64,000 nucleotides of DNA from Acinetobacter geminorum (GCF_013009345.1 NZ_JABELE010000014.1:51304-115303); one strand, 5' to 3'; positions 26,537 to 35,983 are shown, numbered from the stretch's first letter. Made by a program: numbers and translations. Notes: generated by a model from the letters alone, not told the origin.

Positions 26537-27073
26537 ATGAAGAAAGTTGTAACGCTACTCTGCGGAATTTTTTTAATTGGCCTGACTCATGCCGAAACGC
26601 AATATAGCCCTCCACCTATTCAGCTTGAGCCTTTAGCAAAATTTAGTGTTGATCTAAATGCGCCTGTTTGGGAGTTAGGCACGACCAGTGACGCAGGTAA
26701 ACGCCGAATTATTCCTATTACAGGTGGGACATTTGAAGGCAAATCACTTAAAGGCCGCATTTTAAATAATGGTGCAGATTGGCAAATTGTCGACAGTAAA
26801 GGACTAGCCATTATTGATACGCGATATTTGTTAGAAACCGATGACGGTGCGCTTATTTATCTTCAAACCAAAGGTTACCGCCATGGCTCGGCAGAAACAC
26901 TAAAACAGCTTGCCCAAGGCAAAGATGTCGACCCGAAAAATTACTATTTCAAAATTACCATGCAGTTTGAAACCAGCTCACCTAAATATTCATGGCTTAA
27001 CCAGACCGTTGCGGTAGGTAGTGCAATGCGCTTGGGCAAAGCGGTTATTTATGATGCCTATACCCTGAAATAA
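26537..27073 (+). CDS. Exported DUF3237 protein
   Basis: A 178-residue protein with a Sec signal peptide (MKKVVTLL...THA, cleavage about 19) and the body of a DUF3237 domain, a small beta-barrel of unknown function often near aromatic or terpene catabolic genes. Key pattern residues include the GGTFEG turn and a DTRYLLETDDGA stretch. It lies 15 bases after the terminator hairpin that follows hcaE, so its expression depends on read-through or its own promoter. It could correspond to the uncharacterised hcaF of the Acinetobacter cluster, but I cannot establish that. Confidence 0.75.
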   Translation: MKKVVTLLCGIFLIGLTHAETQYSPPPIQLEPLAKFSVDLNAPVWELGTTSDAGKRRIIPITGGTFEGKSLKGRILNNGADWQIVDSKGLAIIDTRYLLETDDGALIYLQTKGYRHGSAETLKQLAQGKDVDPKNYYFKITMQFETSSPKYSWLNQTVAVGSAMRLGKAVIYDAYTLK

Positions 27074-27113
27074 TAATTTTTATAACACCTACAAAAAGGA
27101 TGGAGCCTTCATT

Positions 27114-27503
27114 ATGGATCAAAAAACTTTAGAACACTTACCGCCCATCCATCACCATTTGGGCGGACATAATATCCATTGGAATGACCAAAATACTGAA
27201 CTCACTATCCATTACACAGCCCTAGAAAGCTTTACTAATCCACGCGGCACCGTTGAAGGCGGCATGATCTGCGCCATGCTTGATGACGTGATGGGACTTT
27301 TTGCGTATCTCGCCAATGGCCATAAACCCGCTACCACCATCAATTTAACGATGGATTTTTTAAGGCCCTGTGCTGTGGGAGAAGTCATTATGAAATGCCG
27401 ATTCATTAAACAAGGCAAAACCGTACTGAATCTCGAAAGTGAAGCTTGGCAAAATAACAAAATGATTGCACGAAGCACAGCTAATTTTTTGGTTTTAGAT
27501 TAA
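27114..27503 (+). CDS. PaaI-type hot-dog thioesterase
   Basis: A 129-residue single hot-dog domain. The family motif PRGTVEGGMICAMLDDVMG (about 43-61) contains the helix and Gly-Gly turn, with the Asp-rich segment at the active site. PaaI-type enzymes release aromatic acids from stalled CoA thioesters. Here it would recycle CoA from hydroxycinnamoyl or phenylpropionyl-CoA and, by removing the HcaR inducer, might also damp induction; the second idea is inference. AAAAGGATGGAG precedes the ATG. It sits between the DUF3237 and HcaG genes with short gaps. Confidence 0.82.
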   Translation: MDQKTLEHLPPIHHHLGGHNIHWNDQNTELTIHYTALESFTNPRGTVEGGMICAMLDDVMGLFAYLANGHKPATTINLTMDFLRPCAVGEVIMKCRFIKQGKTVLNLESEAWQNNKMIARSTANFLVLD

Positions 27504-27536
27504 TTGCAAACATTCATTCAATAAGGATATGAATAA

Positions 27537-29288
27537 ATGAATTACACCAACAATAAACGAATTTTGATGCACTCCGCTTTAGTGCTTGCCATGCTTGGTA
27601 CTTTGGCAGGCTGTGGAAGTGATAATGATGAGGCAACGGTTCCCTCAACAAACAAACCACCGCAGCTGTCTCCTGCTGTTGGCGTAAAAATGACAGGAAG
27701 CTGTTCAGACTTACTCGGATTTCAATACAACAATACGGTCATTAGTTCCGCCACCCTTCAAGAAACAGGCACATTGACGGTCGCCAATAAACCGATTGGC
27801 GCACATTGTCTGGTCAAAGGTTATATGGATCAACGTGTAAGCCCTGTGGATGGACAAACTTATCAAATTGGTTTTGAAATGCGCTTACCAATAGACTGGA
27901 ACGGCCGTTTTCTCTATCAAGGCAATGGTGGAACCGATGGTAATTTAGTACCTGCAACGGGTCAGGTCGGTAGCGGTGGTCCACTGACCAATGCCCTGCA
28001 TAATGGTTTTGCTGTTATTTCTTCCGATGCAGGACATAATGCTTCACAAAATCCAATGTTTGGTTTAGACCCTCAAGCCAGAATTAACTACGGCTACGGT
28101 TCGATTACCAAACTCACGCCTATGGCAAAAAACCTAATTAAAGCCGCATATGGTAAATTGCCAGACCGCTCCTATGCAGGCGGTACATCGAACGGTGGGC
28201 GACACGCCATGATTGCCGCAACCCGTTTGGGCGACCAATATGACGGAATTCTAGCGAGTACACCAGGTTTTCATTTACCTCGTGCAGCAGCAGCTCAACT
28301 CTACACAGCGCAGCAGCTTCGTCGTGTCGCAACAGATGAAAATGACTTAAGTACCGCCCTGACCCTTTCAGAGCGTAAAGTTTTAGCAAAAGCGATTTTA
28401 GATCGATGCGATGCCTTAGACGGTGTTGCAGATGGCTTGGTTCAAGATGTCGAGGCTTGCCGTACAGCTTTTGATATTCACAAAGATGTACCCGTTTGCT
28501 CAAGCACAAGAGATGGTACTTGTTTAAGCACCGAACAAATTGATGTATTAGCCAACATTTACCGCGGTCCTGTAAATTCGGCTGGACAAGCGCTCTATGC
28601 AACTCAACCTTTCGACCCCGGTTTAGTCGGTAGTAACTGGGCAAGCTGGAAATTCGAATCTTCGGTGGGAACAGCACGTGACCCGGTTGCAGTCGGCATT
28701 CTTTTTCAGGTTCCACCAGACCCAACTGTGACTCAAAATTCTAGACAATTTGCCTTTAATTTTAACTTCGATACCGACTATCCAAAACTATCGGCAACCA
28801 ATGATGTGTATACCGAAAGTTCGATGTCATTCATGATGCCGCCCGATGAATTGAATCTAGATAAACTCCGTAATCACGGTGGAAAAATGATTGTGGTACA
28901 AGGCACAGCAGACGGCGTTTTCTCTGTAGATGACACCCAAAATTGGTACGATCAACTGCTACAACACTATAAAAATGACGCAAAAGGTACAGCACCTGAA
29001 TTCGCACGTTTCTTTAGAGTTCCGGGCATGAACCATACCCGTGATGGCATTGCGACTGACCAATTTGATGCATTGACTGCTTTAGTCAACTGGGTGGAAT
29101 ATGGGCAAGCACCTGACAAAATTATTGCAACCGCACGCGGCGCAGGTAACCCGAGTGGTCAAATCAATACTGAGCTTCCACAAGACTGGGCGCCAGACCG
29201 CACCCGTCCACTTTGTCCTTACCCACTGATTGCCCGTTACAATGGTCAAGGTAATAGCGAAAAAGCTGAAAACTTTAGCTGTAAATAG
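27537..29288 (+). CDS. hcaG: Tannase/feruloyl-esterase-family lipoprotein (chlorogenate esterase)
   Basis: A 583-residue esterase with a lipoprotein signal (lipobox LAGC, Cys about 26). The family nucleophile motif is GGTSNGGRHA (about 213-222), with a late FRVPGMNHTRDG segment supplying the His. Tannase-family enzymes contain a disulfide-rich lid, and several Cys are seen around 295-330. HcaG in Acinetobacter hydrolyses chlorogenate to caffeate and quinate. Being lipid-anchored, it would act in the periplasm or at the outer membrane before uptake by HcaK. It is the last gene of the cluster, ended by a strong terminator. Confidence 0.87.
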   Translation: MNYTNNKRILMHSALVLAMLGTLAGCGSDNDEATVPSTNKPPQLSPAVGVKMTGSCSDLLGFQYNNTVISSATLQETGTLTVANKPIGAHCLVKGYMDQRVSPVDGQTYQIGFEMRLPIDWNGRFLYQGNGGTDGNLVPATGQVGSGGPLTNALHNGFAVISSDAGHNASQNPMFGLDPQARINYGYGSITKLTPMAKNLIKAAYGKLPDRSYAGGTSNGGRHAMIAATRLGDQYDGILASTPGFHLPRAAAAQLYTAQQLRRVATDENDLSTALTLSERKVLAKAILDRCDALDGVADGLVQDVEACRTAFDIHKDVPVCSSTRDGTCLSTEQIDVLANIYRGPVNSAGQALYATQPFDPGLVGSNWASWKFESSVGTARDPVAVGILFQVPPDPTVTQNSRQFAFNFNFDTDYPKLSATNDVYTESSMSFMMPPDELNLDKLRNHGGKMIVVQGTADGVFSVDDTQNWYDQLLQHYKNDAKGTAPEFARFFRVPGMNHTRDGIATDQFDALTALVNWVEYGQAPDKIIATARGAGNPSGQINTELPQDWAPDRTRPLCPYPLIARYNGQGNSEKAENFSCK

Positions 29289-29301
29289 CACCCTAAAAAT
29301 T

Positions 29302-29334
29302 AAAAGAGAGCTTAAATAAGCTCTCTTTTTTATC
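29302..29334. terminator. Terminator after hcaG
   Basis: AAAAGAGAGCTTA pairs with TAAGCTCTCTTTT and is followed by T-rich sequence. A-runs on the other arm let it also serve the convergent regulator gene. Confidence 0.88.
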
Positions 29335-29352
29335 TTAGTCTTAGCTCAAGCT

Positions 29353-30066
29353 TTACTGCTTAAACTTTTTAATACTTTTAGACAAATGAGCTCGCATCAT
29401 TTGTCGGGCCAATAAACCGTCCTGATCGACAATTGCGTTATAAATATTGACATGATCATGATGAACCGCTTTTAAATATTCTTCGCGGTTTTCTGGGCTT
29501 TGCTCAATAGATTTTAAGCGTGCACGCGGTATAATTTTTTCACCGAGATACTTTAGAAAATCAACGAAATATTGGTTTTCAGAAGCTTCAGCAATGGCAA
29601 TATGGAAATCATAATCAGCTTTTACCGTGCCATCATTTGCATCTGATGAAATATGGCGTTCAAAGTCTTCAAGCGCAGCTTTCATTTTATCAATATGGAT
29701 TTGCTTACGGCGCTCAGAGGCTAAAAAAACAGCTTCAGACTCAAGGCTAATTCGAAGCTCAAGTAAAGAAACAATATCGTTAATAGTTTCTAAACTGGCA
29801 TTAGACAGCAAAAAATTCTGTTCAACAGTTTGCTCTTTTACAAAAGTACCAATCCCGTGACGAGTTTCGACAAACCCTAAAGAACGCAATTCAGTAATTG
29901 CTTCACGAATAACGGAACGGCTTACTTCAAAAGTTTCAATTAATTCAAGTTCGGTCGGAATTTTCTCTCCGACTTGGAAATCTCCAGACTGAATTTTTTC
30001 GATCAGTTGTTCTACAATAATCTGGCTTAGTTTTTTTGTTGATCTAGGTTTAATTGCACTAGACAT
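29353..30066 (-). CDS. FadR-type GntR (FCD) regulator of glucarate genes
   Basis: A 237-residue regulator: winged helix at about 12-75 (ELIETFEVSRSVIREAI) and FCD domain at about 90-230, whose metal-binding His/Asp residues are typical of sugar-acid sensors. It lies downstream of the aldehyde dehydrogenase gene on the same strand but behind a terminator, so it is probably transcribed separately. I infer that it controls the adjoining glucarate/galactarate genes through the 13-bp palindromes at 32860, 34385 and 34467. No copy of that motif was seen before its own gene. Confidence 0.8.
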   Translation of the reverse strand: MSSAIKPRSTKKLSQIIVEQLIEKIQSGDFQVGEKIPTELELIETFEVSRSVIREAITELRSLGFVETRHGIGTFVKEQTVEQNFLLSNASLETINDIVSLLELRISLESEAVFLASERRKQIHIDKMKAALEDFERHISSDANDGTVKADYDFHIAIAEASENQYFVDFLKYLGEKIIPRARLKSIEQSPENREEYLKAVHHDHVNIYNAIVDQDGLLARQMMRAHLSKSIKKFKQ

Positions 30067-30259
30067 AATCTGAAGAACTCATGAAATGTTGAAAAAATTA
30101 GAAAATTCATTTTACTATAAACTTAGACGATAGTCATATTCGGTTTTTATACCTCTAAGTTATTAAAATCAAAATATTTTATCTCCCTTATCAAGCTCTC
30201 ACATATATTTAAAAAGTAAGCAACTTGTACTTCTGTTGATATTTAATAATGCGTTGAAT

Positions 30260-30300
30260 AAGTTAAAAAATATGCAGCTCAATAGCGTTGATTGAGCTGC
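30260..30300 (-). terminator. Terminator of the kdgD-dehydrogenase operon
   Basis: A 10-bp stem (GCAGCTCAAT/ATTGAGCTGC, 7-base loop) with a T-run following on the minus strand, just after the dehydrogenase stop codon. Confidence 0.8.
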
Positions 30301-30307
30301 ACAACTT

Positions 30308-31894
30308 TTAAAGTTGAGCCTGACTTAACTGCCCATTGACCAGACGAGTAATCTGTAGTGGATTATTATCTTTTAATGCATCGGGTAATAAAACTTGTGG
30401 TGTATTTTGGAAACATACCGGACGCAAGAAGCGCTCAATTGCTCCCGTACCTACCGAAGTTCCGCGTGCATCACTGGTTGCAGGGAAAGGGCCACCATGC
30501 ACCATGGCATCAGACACTTCAACTCCTGTCGGGAAACCGTTAAACAATACACGGCCAGCTTTACCAGTTAGCAAATGAAGAAGTTCGCCTGCTTCGGACA
30601 ACTCATTTTCATCACCAATAATCGTTGCCGTGAGCTGTCCACCTAAAGCTTCTATTCCTTTTAATAAAGTCGCTTCATCCTCTACGCCAATCACAATCGA
30701 CATTGGCCCGAAAACTTCATGTTGTAGTTTTGGGTTGCCTGACAGTAAAACAGATTGGTCCGCTTTAAATAGATGTGCTTTTGCTTGAGAAACTAGCTCG
30801 GCCTCTTGACCTGTCGCAATAACTTCAAAACCAGCTTCGCTGTTTAGAGCATCAATACCTTGACGGTAACTTTTTAAAGTACCTTCATTCAACATAACCT
30901 GAGGCACAGCTTTTTGCGTGCTTTCAGCTAAAGCTGCTACGAAACTCTCAAATTCAGGACCTTGTACGCCTAAAATTAACCCTGGTTTTGTACAGAACTG
31001 ACCACATCCCATATTGAATGAAGCAACCGTATCCTGAGCAATTTGTTCACCACGAGAACTCAGCGCTTCAGATAAAACCACTACTGGGTTCACACTCGAC
31101 ATTTCAGCAAAGAATGGAATTGGCTGAGGACGGCTCTGCGCAAGGTTATAAAGCGCCATTCCGCCTTCAAGAGAACCCGTAAAACCAGCTGCCTGAATCA
31201 GTGGATGTTCTACCAAGTTTGCGCCAATACGGCCACCAAAAATCATATTGAATGTGCCTTTAGGCATATCGCAAACTTCGATTGCTTTTTCAATGGCTTC
31301 TGCAACAAGCTCAGCAGTCGCCATATGGCCAGAATGTGCTTTAAAGACAACTGGACATCCTGCTGCTAAAGCAGCTACGGTATCACCGCCTGCAGTTGAA
31401 AATGCAAGTGGGAAATTACTCGCGCCAAACACAGCAACCGGTCCTACACCAACTTTATATTGACGCAAATCAACACGAGGCAAAGGCTTACGTTCTGGTA
31501 ATGCCACATCAATACGGGCACCATAAAAATCGCCACGGCGTAAAAGTTCAGCAAATAGTCTTAGCTGACCAGTAACCCGACCTGTTTCACCTTGAAGACG
31601 AGCAAGTGGCAAACCTGTTTCAAGTGAAGCGACCTCCTGCAAGTTCGCCCCCAATGCTTCAATTTGGCGAGCAATTTCTTCAAGAAAAGATGCACGTTGT
31701 TCTTGAGTCGTTTGGCTATAAACTAAAAAAGCGTTATGCGCAGCTTGAGCAGCTTGATCCACTTCTTCAAGTGTTGCCTGACTAAATACATAACCTGTTG
31801 GCTGATAGTCTTTTGCACCTATACTTTCTAAAGCTGGTGCATTTGCAGCAACGCGTTGGCCATTAATAAACTGCCGACCGTTATTTTTACTCAT
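30308..31894 (-). CDS. 2-oxoglutarate semialdehyde (2,5-dioxopentanoate) dehydrogenase
   Basis: A 528-residue aldehyde dehydrogenase of the long NADP-dependent type used in sugar-acid pathways, turning 2,5-dioxopentanoate into 2-oxoglutarate. The cofactor segment FGASNFPLAFS and the nucleophile Cys in NMGCGQFCTKPG are seen. It starts 29 bases after kdgD, so the two form one transcript and catalyse consecutive steps. The first residues, MSKNNGRQF, are nearly the same as those of the permease at 43473-44936, an odd coincidence noted separately. Confidence 0.88.
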   Translation of the reverse strand: MSKNNGRQFINGQRVAANAPALESIGAKDYQPTGYVFSQATLEEVDQAAQAAHNAFLVYSQTTQEQRASFLEEIARQIEALGANLQEVASLETGLPLARLQGETGRVTGQLRLFAELLRRGDFYGARIDVALPERKPLPRVDLRQYKVGVGPVAVFGASNFPLAFSTAGGDTVAALAAGCPVVFKAHSGHMATAELVAEAIEKAIEVCDMPKGTFNMIFGGRIGANLVEHPLIQAAGFTGSLEGGMALYNLAQSRPQPIPFFAEMSSVNPVVVLSEALSSRGEQIAQDTVASFNMGCGQFCTKPGLILGVQGPEFESFVAALAESTQKAVPQVMLNEGTLKSYRQGIDALNSEAGFEVIATGQEAELVSQAKAHLFKADQSVLLSGNPKLQHEVFGPMSIVIGVEDEATLLKGIEALGGQLTATIIGDENELSEAGELLHLLTGKAGRVLFNGFPTGVEVSDAMVHGGPFPATSDARGTSVGTGAIERFLRPVCFQNTPQVLLPDALKDNNPLQITRLVNGQLSQAQL

Positions 31895-31923
31895 TTTAAA
31901 GCTCCACTACCTAAACAGTTAAA

Positions 31924-32835
31924 TTATTGCGGACCGAGTGTCGCAATAAGCGCGGCCAAATCTTCATAGTCTGCTTGAGTTAAATCACTTAATGGTGGAC
32001 GCACAGGACCAGCATCGTGGCCAACAATTTTGGCACCTGCTTTAATCATGCTTACCGCATAACCTGATTTACGGTCGCGAATTTTTATCAATGGCAAGAA
32101 GAAATCTTTAATCAAACGATTGGTTGTTTCAAAGTCATCACTGCGAAGTGCGTCATAAAACTCCATAGCAGTCTTTGGAATAAAGTTAAACACAGCTGAC
32201 GAGTAAACTGGGCAACCTAAAGCTTTATAAGGCGCTGCAAAAACTTCTGCTGTTGGTAAACCACCTAAATACGACAACCGATCACCCATAGTCTGAGTCA
32301 CGGCCGTCATCATATCGATTTGACCGGAGCTGTCTTTAAAACCGATTAAGTTCGGGCACATCTCAGTTAACTTTTGGATTGAATCGAGATTTAATCTTGA
32401 AACGCTACGGTTATAAAAAATTACGCCAAAGTCTACTGAGTTACATACTTGCTTAACGTGTTCAATTAAACCTTCTTGGCTTGCTTCAGTTAGGTAATGC
32501 GGCATTAACAAAATACCGTGTGCCCCTAAACGTTCCGCTTCTTGTGCTTGAGCAATCGCCTGACGTGTCGGGCCACCTGCCCCGGCAATAATCGGTACAC
32601 TACCTTTACAAGTATCGACCGCTGTTTTAATTACTTCAGAATATTCATTGCCAGTTAACGAAAAAAACTCGCCTGTACCACCCGCAGCAAATAATGCACT
32701 TGCACCATAAGGTGCTAACCATTCAAGACGTTTTGCATAAGAAGATTTATTAAAGTCCCCATTTTGGTCAAAGTCAGTAACCGGAAAAGAAAGAAGGCCA
32801 TCAGAAACAATGTTTTTTAACTCAAGAGCATCCAT
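31924..32835 (-). CDS. kdgD: 5-dehydro-4-deoxyglucarate dehydratase
   Basis: A 303-residue member of the dihydrodipicolinate synthase/N-acetylneuraminate lyase family. It dehydrates and decarboxylates 5-keto-4-deoxyglucarate to 2,5-dioxopentanoate. The Schiff-base Lys is in IGFKDSSG, and GGTGEF forms the carboxylate-binding loop. The frame is open 36 bases further upstream, but homologues start with the ELK...GLLSFPVTDF segment and a regulator-like palindrome overlaps the upstream ATG, so I use 32835. The ribosome site is weak at either start. It has its own promoter, since a terminator separates it from gudD. Confidence 0.9.
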   Translation of the reverse strand: MDALELKNIVSDGLLSFPVTDFDQNGDFNKSSYAKRLEWLAPYGASALFAAGGTGEFFSLTGNEYSEVIKTAVDTCKGSVPIIAGAGGPTRQAIAQAQEAERLGAHGILLMPHYLTEASQEGLIEHVKQVCNSVDFGVIFYNRSVSRLNLDSIQKLTEMCPNLIGFKDSSGQIDMMTAVTQTMGDRLSYLGGLPTAEVFAAPYKALGCPVYSSAVFNFIPKTAMEFYDALRSDDFETTNRLIKDFFLPLIKIRDRKSGYAVSMIKAGAKIVGHDAGPVRPPLSDLTQADYEDLAALIATLGPQ

Positions 32836-32859
32836 TAGAAAATATCCATACATGTTTAT

Positions 32860-32872
32860 GTTGTCAGACATC
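32860..32872. promoter_or_regulatory. Putative FCD-regulator operator before kdgD
   Basis: On the minus strand GATGTCTGACAAC, fitting GWTGTMTGAYRWC shared with sites at 34385 and 34467. It is 25 bases upstream of the chosen kdgD start. Confidence 0.5.
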
Positions 32873-32935
32873 TTACATCATAAATTTTATTTTAATCAAT
32901 ATCTTTTTTCTTTTTAAAATTAATTTTTTTATAGC

Positions 32936-32964
32936 AATAAAAAAGCTGCCCCAAAGGACAGCTA
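32936..32964 (-). terminator. Terminator after gudD
   Basis: On the minus strand AGCTGTCC-TTTG-GGGCAGCT followed by a run of T. The stem has one G-U pair. It separates gudD from kdgD transcription. Confidence 0.82.
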
Positions 32965-32997
32965 TCAATTCAATATTTAAATACAAATCGAGTCAGA

Positions 32998-34332
32998 TTA
33001 ACGAACCAAACATGGCTTTTTATTATTAAAAGTCCAATTAGGAATTAGAAATTGCATCGCATCCGCATCATTACGAGCTCCTAAACCTTTTAATTTATAA
33101 AGTTCATGGGCTTGGTTAATTCGGTCCCAGTCCAGCTCAACACCAAGTCCCGGTGCTGTTGGTACCTGAATTTTACCGTCTTTAATTTCAAGCGGTGCTT
33201 TAGTCAGTTGATCTGTACCTTCTTGCCAAATCCAGTGCGTATCAATTGCCGTTACCTTACCTACTGCAGCCGCTGCAACATGAGTAAACATGGCAAGGGA
33301 AATATCAAAGTGATTATTTGAATGCGATCCCCACGTTAAGTTATACATTTTACATAACTGAGAAACACGCACCGAACCTTCCAACGTCCAGAAATGCGGG
33401 TCAGCTAAAGGAATATCAACAGCTTGCAATTGAATACTATGCGACATTTCCCGCCAGTCAGTAGCAACCATATTCGTGGCGGTCGGTAACCCCGTTGCTC
33501 GCTTAAACTCAGCCATAATTTCACGGCTTGAATAACCTTGTTCTGCACCGCACGGGTCTTCTGCATAGGCCAACACGCCTTTAAGATGTTTACCCAAAGC
33601 AATTGCTTCATCTAAAAACCATGCTCCGTTTGGGTCAAGCGTCACACGTGCTTCTGGAAAACGGCGCGCGATAGCTGTAACAGCTTCGGCTTCTTGTTCG
33701 CCCTGTAATACACCACCTTTTAATTTAAAGTCTTTAAAACCATAACGGTCATAAGAAGCTTCTGCTAAACGCTGCACAGCCTCAGGTGTTAACGCTTTTT
33801 CATGACGGACTTTATACCAATCATGGTTATGTTGAGGTGTAGTCGCATAGTCTAATGAAGTCTGTTTGCGGTCACCAATAAAGAATAAATACCCTAATAC
33901 TTCAACTTCACTGCGTTGTTGCCCTTCACCAAGTAAACTTGCAACATTTACATTTAAATGCTTACCAAGTAAATCAAGCAATGCTGACTCATAGGCTGTT
34001 ACAACGTGAATGGTTGTACGTAAATCAAAGGTTTGATTACCTCGGCCACTACTGTCACGATCAGCAAAAGTTTGCTGAATTTTTTTAAGTAGATTTTTAT
34101 ATTCGCCAATTGGTTGCCCTTCTACCAAGGCTTTAGCATCATTTAATGTCGCTAAAATTTTCTCTCCGCCTGGAATTTCACCTACACCAATATTTCCAGA
34201 GTTATCTTCGATAATGAGTATGTTACGAGTGAAATAAGGTCCATGAGCACCACTCAAATTGAGCAGCATGCTGTCATGTCCAGCAACAGGAATTGCTCGA
34301 ATTGATTTAACGATAGGTGTAGAGGTCGCCAT
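32998..34332 (-). CDS. gudD: D-glucarate dehydratase
   Basis: A 444-residue enolase-superfamily enzyme that dehydrates D-glucarate to 5-keto-4-deoxyglucarate. The KxK-like base in FKLKGG, metal ligands in TLDPNGAW and YAEDPC, and the His/Asn active-site segment WGSHSNNHFD match the GudD group. An upstream ATG adds six residues, but AAGGAG lies 8 bases before the ATG at 34332. It is divergent from the transporter gene over 284 bases holding two regulator-like palindromes. Confidence 0.92.
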   Translation of the reverse strand: MATSTPIVKSIRAIPVAGHDSMLLNLSGAHGPYFTRNILIIEDNSGNIGVGEIPGGEKILATLNDAKALVEGQPIGEYKNLLKKIQQTFADRDSSGRGNQTFDLRTTIHVVTAYESALLDLLGKHLNVNVASLLGEGQQRSEVEVLGYLFFIGDRKQTSLDYATTPQHNHDWYKVRHEKALTPEAVQRLAEASYDRYGFKDFKLKGGVLQGEQEAEAVTAIARRFPEARVTLDPNGAWFLDEAIALGKHLKGVLAYAEDPCGAEQGYSSREIMAEFKRATGLPTATNMVATDWREMSHSIQLQAVDIPLADPHFWTLEGSVRVSQLCKMYNLTWGSHSNNHFDISLAMFTHVAAAAVGKVTAIDTHWIWQEGTDQLTKAPLEIKDGKIQVPTAPGLGVELDWDRINQAHELYKLKGLGARNDADAMQFLIPNWTFNNKKPCLVR

Positions 34333-34384
34333 TAAAATACTCCTTGGCATTCTGATACTATTTTTTCATTACCAAAACTTATAA

Positions 34385-34397
34385 GACATCAGACAAC
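34385..34397. promoter_or_regulatory. Putative FCD-regulator operator before gudD
   Basis: Reverse complement reads GTTGTCTGATGTC, matching GWTGTMTGAYRWC, about 53 bases upstream of gudD. Confidence 0.5.
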
Positions 34398-34466
34398 TTG
34401 TCAATATAAATCCATGTGAAAATTATTTTTCGAGCCTACTTGTCAAAATAATATTTTTAATCATAT

Positions 34467-34479
34467 GATGTCATACATC
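34467..34479. promoter_or_regulatory. Putative FCD-regulator operator in the gudD-gudP gap
   Basis: Reverse complement reads GATGTATGACATC, a perfect 5-3-5 inverted repeat and the best of the three motif copies. It lies midway in the divergent region. Confidence 0.55.
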
Positions 34480-34616
34480 TAAAGGCGCGGTTTTAGAACT
34501 AGGACTATAGAGTAGATACAAAATTCCGTTTTCTCATCTATTCTATCGATGAATTTGACATGACGTCACCTATTTCACGGATATGCAAATAGGTCGATTA
34601 TTAAAAGAGTTTGTAT

Positions 34617-35975
34617 ATGGATAATCTGCAAACAAATATTGCTGTAGTGACTCAGCAAAGAGCCAAACATACAAAAACTCGCTACTACATTCTTGCGATG
34701 ATTTTTTTGGTCACGGCTTTTAATTACGGTGATCGTGCAACCCTTTCAATGGCTGCAACGCCAATGTCTCATGAGCTGGGAATCGATTCAGTCACCATGG
34801 GTTATATTTTCTCGGCCTTTGCATGGGCCTATGTGATTGGTCAAATTCCAGGTGGTTGGCTACTCGATAAGTTTGGTGCTCGCCGTGTATATTTCTGGAG
34901 TCTGTTTTTGTGGTCTTTGTTCACTGTTTTAATCGGTTTTACCGACATTTTAGGTGATACTGCGACCATTATTACTTCACTCTTTATACTCAGATTTTTA
35001 GTCGGTTTGTCTGAGTCACCTGCTTTTCCGGGTAACAGTAAAATTGCTGCTGCATGGTTTCCAACCAAAGAACGTGGTACTGCAGCTGCCATTTTCAACT
35101 CATCCTCTTACTTCTCGACCGTACTTTTCGCTCCCCTCATGGGCTGGCTTGTTGCAACCGTCCATTGGCAGTCTATTTTCTGGGTCATGGGTGGTTTAGG
35201 AATCATTCTTTCCTTTATCTGGCTCAAGGTCATTTATAGCCCGACGAATCATCCAACAGTAAATCCTGAAGAGGTCAAATACATTGCTTCAGAAGGTGCT
35301 TTACTGGATATGGGCGAAAACAGCCAAAACGCTAAAAAAGAGAAAATTACTTGGAGTAAAGTTAAACAACTTCTTGCTTCACGTATGATGCTCGGTATTT
35401 TTATTGGCCAATATTGTGTAAATACACTGACCTATTTTTTCTTGACTTGGTTCCCTGTTTACCTTGTCAAAGAAAGACATCTCAGCATTTTAGAAGCGGG
35501 TTTTGCGGCGGTTGCACCAGCACTCTGTGGCTTTGTAGGCGGAATTTTAGGTGGCTTAATTTCAGATAAGTTAATTCGAATGAATTACAGCTTAAGCTTT
35601 TCAAGAAAGCTACCTATCGTAGTCGGCTTCTTGGTTTCAACCTCAATCATTATGTGTAATTACGTCGATTCTCAAGCAGCAATCGTATTCTTTATGTCCT
35701 TATCATTCTTCGGTAAAGGAATCGGCTCTTTAGGCTGGGCAGTGATGTCTGACGTTGCACCAAAAGAAATGGTTGGTTTATCAGGTGGAATGATGAATGC
35801 ATTTGGTAATACGGCAGGAATCGTGACCCCAATTGTGATCGGCTATATCTTGGCAAGTACAGGCTCTTTCAACCTTGCATTAACTTATGTTGGTGTACAT
35901 GCCATCGCAGCTGTCATTTGCTATACGGTTATTGTCGGCAAAATTCAGCGCTTCGAATTAAAACCTACCTCTTAG
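34617..35975 (+). CDS. gudP: Glucarate/galactarate transporter (MFS, GudP type)
   Basis: A 452-residue 12-helix transporter of the anion:cation symporter family. The helix-1 segment FNYGDRATLS, the GQIPGGWLLDKFGARR loop and PAFPGNSKIAAAWFP are typical of hexuronate and hexarate carriers. A TTG two codons earlier opens the frame, but AAAAGAG is 7 bases before the ATG at 34617. It is followed by garD after a strong hairpin. Cargo is inferred from the neighbours. Confidence 0.83.
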   Translation: MDNLQTNIAVVTQQRAKHTKTRYYILAMIFLVTAFNYGDRATLSMAATPMSHELGIDSVTMGYIFSAFAWAYVIGQIPGGWLLDKFGARRVYFWSLFLWSLFTVLIGFTDILGDTATIITSLFILRFLVGLSESPAFPGNSKIAAAWFPTKERGTAAAIFNSSSYFSTVLFAPLMGWLVATVHWQSIFWVMGGLGIILSFIWLKVIYSPTNHPTVNPEEVKYIASEGALLDMGENSQNAKKEKITWSKVKQLLASRMMLGIFIGQYCVNTLTYFFLTWFPVYLVKERHLSILEAGFAAVAPALCGFVGGILGGLISDKLIRMNYSLSFSRKLPIVVGFLVSTSIIMCNYVDSQAAIVFFMSLSFFGKGIGSLGWAVMSDVAPKEMVGLSGGMMNAFGNTAGIVTPIVIGYILASTGSFNLALTYVGVHAIAAVICYTVIVGKIQRFELKPTS

Positions 35976-35983
35976 AACTTTAA

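Noticed and set aside
28138..28725. A 195-codon open frame antisense to hcaG
   Set aside because: No family resemblance or ribosome site; the plus-strand esterase explains the sequence fully.
34560..34573. GACATGACGTCAC as another copy of the glucarate motif
   Set aside because: It shares GACATGA but does not fit the 13-bp consensus at the right-hand half.
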